Part shown: positions 60,076 through 64,000 of the stretch, in pieces
Position numbering within the stretch: position 1 is the first letter of the stretch
How the letters are laid out: each line of letters starts with the position of its first letter
Source: CAZPRY01 sp964589175
GTDB lineage: Bacteria; Fidelibacterota; UBA2242
Assembly (NCBI GenBank): GCA_964589175.1
Contig: CAZPRY010000003.1
Coordinates: 1 to 64,000, forward strand
Length of the DNA: 64,000 nt
Reading direction: 5' to 3'
Made by a program: the position numbers and the translations under genes
Notes under the pieces: generated by a model
The model's input: the letters and a program-made list of their open reading frames with translations, nothing else
Databases searched by the model: none
Told to the model about the DNA's origin: nothing

Positions 60076-61350
60076 ATGCTGGATATTAAAAGAATCAGAC
60101 TGGAACCGGAAAAATACAAAAGAGGATTGGCTTCCAAAGGAGCCGGTGTAAAACTGAATGAACTGTTGGAACTGGATGAGGCCCGCCGCCAAAGGGTGTC
60201 GCAATCCGATGACTTGAAGGCGGTACGTAACCGGGTTTCGAAAGAGATCGGCAGCCTCAGGAAAGCTGGACAGACCGCAGAGGCGGAAATTGCCGAGATG
60301 CAGACAGTCGGTGATCAGATCCGGCAACTGGATGCCGAGATTAAGGAGATTGAACTCAATCTCGATTCGATTATTGTTGCTTTACCCAACCTGCCGCACG
60401 AGTCGGTCAAAGTGGGCCGTTCGGAAGCCGACAATGAAGTCCTGCGCTATTGGGGGGAAAAGCCCGCCTACGATTTTGGGCTGCGGGATCACTTCGACCT
60501 GGGAGAATCGCTGGGCATTCTGGATTTTTATCATTCCGCAAATATATCCGGTGCGGGGTTTCCGCTCTATATGAATGAAGGCGCCCGGCTGGAACGCGCT
60601 TTAATCAACTTCATGCTGGATTTTCACACCGAGAAGCACGGCTACGGGGAGGTGTTTCCACCGTTTCTGGTAACACGGGACGCCGCTTTCGGGACCGGCC
60701 AGCTGCCCAAACTGGAAGCGGACATGTACCTTGATAAAGAGAGTGACCTGTTCATGATTCCGACCGCCGAGGTGCCCGTGACCAACATTCATCGCGGAGA
60801 GATTCTGCCGGAGAGCCGCCTGCCGATCCACTATGCAGCCTACTCGGCCTGTTTTCGCCGGGAGGCCGGTTCCTACGGCAAAGAGACCCGCGGTCTTTCG
60901 CGCGTCCATCAATTTAACAAAGTCGAGATGGTGCGTTTCACGAAACCCGAAGATTCATATGCGGCGCACGAGCAATTGCTGCTGGATGCCGAGGAAATTC
61001 TGCAGACCTTGAAACTGCACTACCGGATTTTGGAGTTATGCACGGCCGATTTGAGCTTTGCCGCGGCCAAATGCTACGATATCGAAGTTTGGGCGCCGGG
61101 TTCACAAAAATATTATGAGGTCTCCAGCGTCAGCAATTTCGAGGATTTTCAGGCCCGCCGCGCCAACATCCGCTACCGTCGCGAGAGTGACGGCAAAGTG
61201 GATTTCGTGCATACGCTGAACGGATCGGGAGTGGCTACCCCGCGGCTGATGATCGCCCTGCTGGAAACATATCAGAGTGATGAAGGCAGGATTATCATAC
61301 CGGAGGTGTTACATCCTTACACGGGCTTTACCCAGATAAAAAAGAAATAA
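60076..61350 (+). CDS. serS: Seryl-tRNA synthetase
   Basis: Class IIa synthetase of 424 residues. The N-terminal helical arm (about 27-100) reads RRQRVSQSDDLKAVRNRVSKEIGSL. Motif 2 lies in HYAAYSACFRREAGSYGKETRGLSRVHQFNKVEMV and motif 3 in NGSGVATPRLMIALLETYQ; VPVTNIHRGEIL and EVSSVSNFEDFQARRANIRYR are characteristic of SerRS. It also charges tRNA-Sec with serine, the first step of selenocysteine synthesis where that pathway exists. The stop overlaps the next gene by one base. Confidence 0.97.
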   Translation: MLDIKRIRLEPEKYKRGLASKGAGVKLNELLELDEARRQRVSQSDDLKAVRNRVSKEIGSLRKAGQTAEAEIAEMQTVGDQIRQLDAEIKEIELNLDSIIVALPNLPHESVKVGRSEADNEVLRYWGEKPAYDFGLRDHFDLGESLGILDFYHSANISGAGFPLYMNEGARLERALINFMLDFHTEKHGYGEVFPPFLVTRDAAFGTGQLPKLEADMYLDKESDLFMIPTAEVPVTNIHRGEILPESRLPIHYAAYSACFRREAGSYGKETRGLSRVHQFNKVEMVRFTKPEDSYAAHEQLLLDAEEILQTLKLHYRILELCTADLSFAAAKCYDIEVWAPGSQKYYEVSSVSNFEDFQARRANIRYRRESDGKVDFVHTLNGSGVATPRLMIALLETYQSDEGRIIIPEVLHPYTGFTQIKKK

Positions 61351-62006
61351 TGGTTTTTATTCGTAAATATCGCCGGCAAATATGTGAAATCGGCCGAAGG
61401 CTCTACGACGACGGTTTCGTGGTTGCCAACGACGGCAATATCAGCGTACGGCTACCGGATCAGAGGGTCATGATCACTCCGACCAACGTTTCCAAAGGCC
61501 GGCTGTCCGCTCGCCGTATGTCAGTGATCGACTTCCAGGGGAACTTGCTCAAGGGCGATCCGCCCTCGTCTGAGTATCGCATGCACCTGGAAATCTACAA
61601 TCAGCGTCCGGATGTGCAGGCCGTCGTTCATGCTCACCCGCCTTGCGCCACGGCCTGGGGGTTGACCGGGCAATCGCTGGAACAGGATGTGCTGCCTGAG
61701 GTTATCGTCACTCTCGGTCGCGTGCCGGTAGTGGCCTATCAACATCCCTCAACAGCGGGTTTCGCCGGCGCGGTGGGTAAGAGTGCCCGCGAGCACGAGG
61801 CCCTTCTTCTGCAAAACCATGGCGCTGTGACCTACGCCGGCGATCTTCAAAGCGCTTGCGATATGATGGAACGCCTCGAGCATGTCTGTAAAATTTTGTT
61901 TTATGCCCAGTCGCTGGGGAATATCCAGATTCTCCCGGCTGAGCAGGTGAGGGAACTGCTGGAGATATTCCCGGTTTCCGAACGAGTACGTCGACAATTC
62001 AAATAA
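61350..62006 (+). CDS. Class II aldolase/adducin family protein
   Basis: This 218-residue zinc aldolase-fold protein has DGFVVANDGNISVRLPDQRVMITPTNVSKGRLS, then SSEYRMHLEIYNQRPDVQAVVHAHPPCATAW (His-x-His zinc ligands), EVIVTLGRVPVVAYQHPSTAGFA and LLLQNHGAVTYAGDLQSACDMMERLEH. The pattern fits L-fuculose-1-phosphate aldolase or related enzymes acting on phosphorylated sugars; sugar specificity cannot be read from the sequence. Encoded between serS and plsC in a tight operon. Confidence 0.88.
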   Translation: MVFIRKYRRQICEIGRRLYDDGFVVANDGNISVRLPDQRVMITPTNVSKGRLSARRMSVIDFQGNLLKGDPPSSEYRMHLEIYNQRPDVQAVVHAHPPCATAWGLTGQSLEQDVLPEVIVTLGRVPVVAYQHPSTAGFAGAVGKSAREHEALLLQNHGAVTYAGDLQSACDMMERLEHVCKILFYAQSLGNIQILPAEQVRELLEIFPVSERVRRQFK

Positions 62007-62021
62007 AAACGGGTAGGAACA

Positions 62022-62744
62022 GTGCTGAAATACCGTCGAAAAATGCTCACGATCATGGTGGTGACCACCGTGCTCGGAATCCCCGCGTTCATCATCAACC
62101 TGTTTGATGCGCCGGGTAGTTTCCATAGTATTATCATTCGCTATTGGGCGCAGCTGCTGCTCTGGTTAAACGGGATCAAAGTGGAAGTCGAAAAACCAGA
62201 AAACCTTCAGGCGGCCAATCCTGCTGTGATTATTATTAACCATGAGAGCGCGCTGGATATCGCGATGGTGCTGGCCGCTCTCCCAATACCGGTACGATTT
62301 ATGGCCAAGAAGGAGCTTTTCGCCATGCCGATTTTCGGATGGGAATTGCGTCTCGGCGGACACATCGCCATTGATCGTGTTCAACGTAAAAGGGCGCTGA
62401 CGGCGATAGAGAAATATTCCCCTGCGATCGTGCGCGAAAAGCAGAACATCGCGGTCAGTCCCGAGGGTACGCGCACCAAAGACGGGAAAATCGGTCCATT
62501 CAAAAAAGGAGCCTTTCACCTGGCCGAACGTTTCGATATTCCCCTGATTCCGGTGACGATCCTGGGAGCCGCCGATCTTGTACCGGTTCGCAAGCGGGCA
62601 ATCCTGCCGGGTACAGCCCGGCTTATGATCGATCCGCCGGTGAAGACCACCGATTTTGCCGATCTGGATGCCTGTATCGAGGCGGTTCGGAACCGGATGA
62701 TCGAGCACAAGGAACGCTATGAAGTCGAAAAACTGAGCAGCTAA
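62022..62744 (+). CDS. plsC: 1-acylglycerol-3-phosphate acyltransferase
   Basis: This 240-residue membrane enzyme acylates lysophosphatidic acid to phosphatidic acid. The N-terminal helix is about residues 9-28. Acyltransferase motifs: NHESALDI (the catalytic H-x4-D), FMAKKELFAMPIFGWELRLGGHIAIDR, SPEGTRTKDGKIGPFKKGAFHLA (EGTR phosphate-binding) and PLIPVTI. The start is a GTG after TAGGAACA. DUF2851 follows immediately. Confidence 0.95.
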   Translation: MLKYRRKMLTIMVVTTVLGIPAFIINLFDAPGSFHSIIIRYWAQLLLWLNGIKVEVEKPENLQAANPAVIIINHESALDIAMVLAALPIPVRFMAKKELFAMPIFGWELRLGGHIAIDRVQRKRALTAIEKYSPAIVREKQNIAVSPEGTRTKDGKIGPFKKGAFHLAERFDIPLIPVTILGAADLVPVRKRAILPGTARLMIDPPVKTTDFADLDACIEAVRNRMIEHKERYEVEKLSS

Positions 62745-62789
62745 GTGTTAAACTGCAGCGTTAACCGGGTTTGCGAAGCCTCCCGGCCC

Positions 62790-64000
62790 ATGAGCCGGCA
62801 GGAGAAGGTGCTCTATTCCGTTTGGCTGCAGAAGAAGTTTTCGCAGGCCGGTTTGCGGACAATCGACGGGAAACCGCTCAGCATTCTCTCTCCTGGCAGC
62901 CGCAACGAAACCGAGGGACCCGATTTTTCCGATGCCGTAGTTCAAATCGATGATAATATCCTGCAGGGCAGTATCGAAATCCACTGGACCGGAGAGGATT
63001 GGTATGCCCACCGGCACCATCTCGATCCGGTCTACAACACAACGATTCTGCATGTCGTGGCGGCTGCCGTTCAGGACCTGGAAATCCGGCGCCAGGACGG
63101 AAAAATAATTCCAACCTTAGTTCTGGTGGCGGATCGACTGGAAGTAATCCCGGAAGAGTATCGATGTGCTCAATGGCCGGGCCTGGCGACTGAAAGTTTC
63201 AGGGCGATAATCGAAAATTACGCCGGACTTCGTTTTCGCCGGAAATGCGCCGCCCTGCGGGATGGGCTGTCGCGGAGAGGCGTCGAGGACGTTTTTTTCG
63301 CCGGGCTCTGCGATGTTCTTGGCTACAGTAAAAACCGTCAGGCTTTCGCGGCCCTGGCCCAGGCTGTCCCAGTTTCGCTGATCTACGAAATTACCGGATC
63401 GTCAACACCTCACGAGCGTCTGTTGAATCTGGAAAGCGCGCTACTCGGGCTGGCCGGGATTCTGACGACGGAGAGATATCTGAAACAGATCGAATCGTCA
63501 AAGTACCTCGACGGGGTACGTACACGCTGGAAAAGCCTGAAAAGAAGGTATCGTCTGCGGGAGATCGAGGGAGTGAACTGGCACTTTGCCGGAAGCCGGC
63601 CCGCCAACCACCCGACCCGCCGGATTGCGGCGCTGGCCCAGATGATTGTGAAGGTCTATCCCGGGCACTTGGCCCAATTCTGGCTTCAGCGCATAGCTTC
63701 CCGGCAATCCTTCGCGGAAGTCGAGCATTGGGTCAGTGAAATATTTCAGCAACCCGGCGGAATGTGGAAAAACCATCCGCTCTTTCGTTTTCAGCCGGGC
63801 AGGGTGTTGCTGGGGACGAACCGCCTGCGGGATTTATGGACGAACCTGCTGCTTCCCTTCGCCTGGGCAATGGCGGCCTTGCAGAAGCAAACCGACCAGA
63901 TGCAGCGCACCCGGGAATTTGCCGAAATGGTCCCGCGCGGAGAAATCCCGGCGCAAGTTCGCCGATTGCTGAACCGGCTCTCCGTTCCGATTTCGGAACT
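62790..64000 (+). CDS. DUF2851 family protein, 3' end outside the window
   Basis: The frame is open from GTG 62745 (directly after plsC) to the window edge; ATG 62790 is the start I prefer, since family members begin just before the VLYSVWLQKKF segment. The DUF2851 pattern is clear: GKPLSILSPGSRNETEGPDFSDAVVQID, GSIEIHWTGEDWYAHRHHLDPVYNTTILHVV and, later, VNWHFAGSRPANHPTRRIAALAQ. At least 403 residues. The HxxEDWxxHxHxxDxxYxxxxLHVV arrangement hints at a metal site, but the function is unknown. Confidence 0.88.
   Translation, partial: MSRQEKVLYSVWLQKKFSQAGLRTIDGKPLSILSPGSRNETEGPDFSDAVVQIDDNILQGSIEIHWTGEDWYAHRHHLDPVYNTTILHVVAAAVQDLEIRRQDGKIIPTLVLVADRLEVIPEEYRCAQWPGLATESFRAIIENYAGLRFRRKCAALRDGLSRRGVEDVFFAGLCDVLGYSKNRQAFAALAQAVPVSLIYEITGSSTPHERLLNLESALLGLAGILTTERYLKQIESSKYLDGVRTRWKSLKRRYRLREIEGVNWHFAGSRPANHPTRRIAALAQMIVKVYPGHLAQFWLQRIASRQSFAEVEHWVSEIFQQPGGMWKNHPLFRFQPGRVLLGTNRLRDLWTNLLLPFAWAMAALQKQTDQMQRTREFAEMVPRGEIPAQVRRLLNRLSVPISE

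Overview
The window looks like a chromosomal segment (roughly 50% G+C by eye, no rRNA or phage block) from a Gram-negative bacterium of the Fibrobacteres-Chlorobi-Bacteroidetes (FCB) superphylum. Evidence is a secreted protein ending in a type IX secretion C-terminal domain with the PNPFNPST motif (23508-25424), a meso-diaminopimelate MurE, Lol-type envelope genes and a Wza/Wzx/Wzy polysaccharide locus. The PNPFNPST style is common in Ignavibacteria, Calditrichaeota, KSB1 and Marinimicrobia; I cannot place it more finely.

Layout. 1-3010 is a clearly more A+T-rich accessory remnant: the 3' part of an SF2 helicase, an AlbA_2/ATPase protein, the last codons of a restriction-modification gene and a truncated rhuM. 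A strong terminator at 3097-3141 closes the core operon arriving from the other side. 3160-8755 (minus) is a six-gene operon: TetR regulator, outer-membrane barrel, LolD-like ATPase, two FtsX/LolC-type permeases and a periplasmic LolA-like protein, apparently a self-regulated envelope lipid or lipoprotein transport system. 9070-13895 (minus) holds a membrane protein with a small partner, a PIN(DUF4411)/XRE-ImmA pair, and the decayed remains of a TolC-type efflux gene with a Cys-rich small gene. 13936-15942 is nifU-nifS-rrf2 (Fe-S assembly). 16130-18723 is an ECF sigma factor, its zinc-finger anti-sigma and an exported protein with an internal duplication. A propeller-like lipoprotein (19126-20232) lies between two copies of a 125-bp hairpin-rich repeat. 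20414-23295 (minus) has aspartokinase, DUF4416 and an arylamine N-acetyltransferase.

From 23508 nearly everything is on the plus strand: a T9SS-exported glutaminase-fold protein, an SDR oxidoreductase, type 2 IPP isomerase, a probable selenoprotein (27415-28551), tRNA-Ala(GGC), a Cys-rich protein, lysA, murE, an HNH nuclease, trpS, scpA, scpB, rluB, cmk, rpsA, ybbR-like, tsaD and a large VWA-like membrane protein. 43405-59953 is an exopolysaccharide locus: two UDP-sugar dehydrogenases, a 4,6-dehydratase, export protein, chain-length regulator, polymerase/ligase, flippase, three glycosyltransferases, a lipoprotein, and a very unusual 854-residue fusion of two different phosphoglycosyl transferases. 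The window ends with serS, a class II aldolase, plsC and a partial DUF2851 gene.

The strongest discovery candidate is the 27415-28551 gene. Its reading frame is interrupted by one in-frame UGA exactly where relatives have the second Cys of a CGC motif. The UGA is followed by a hairpin whose GGUCUG apical loop lies at the same codon distance as in E. coli fdhF mRNA. This points to selenocysteine in a metallophosphatase/5'-nucleotidase-like lipoprotein family in which I do not recall selenoproteins.
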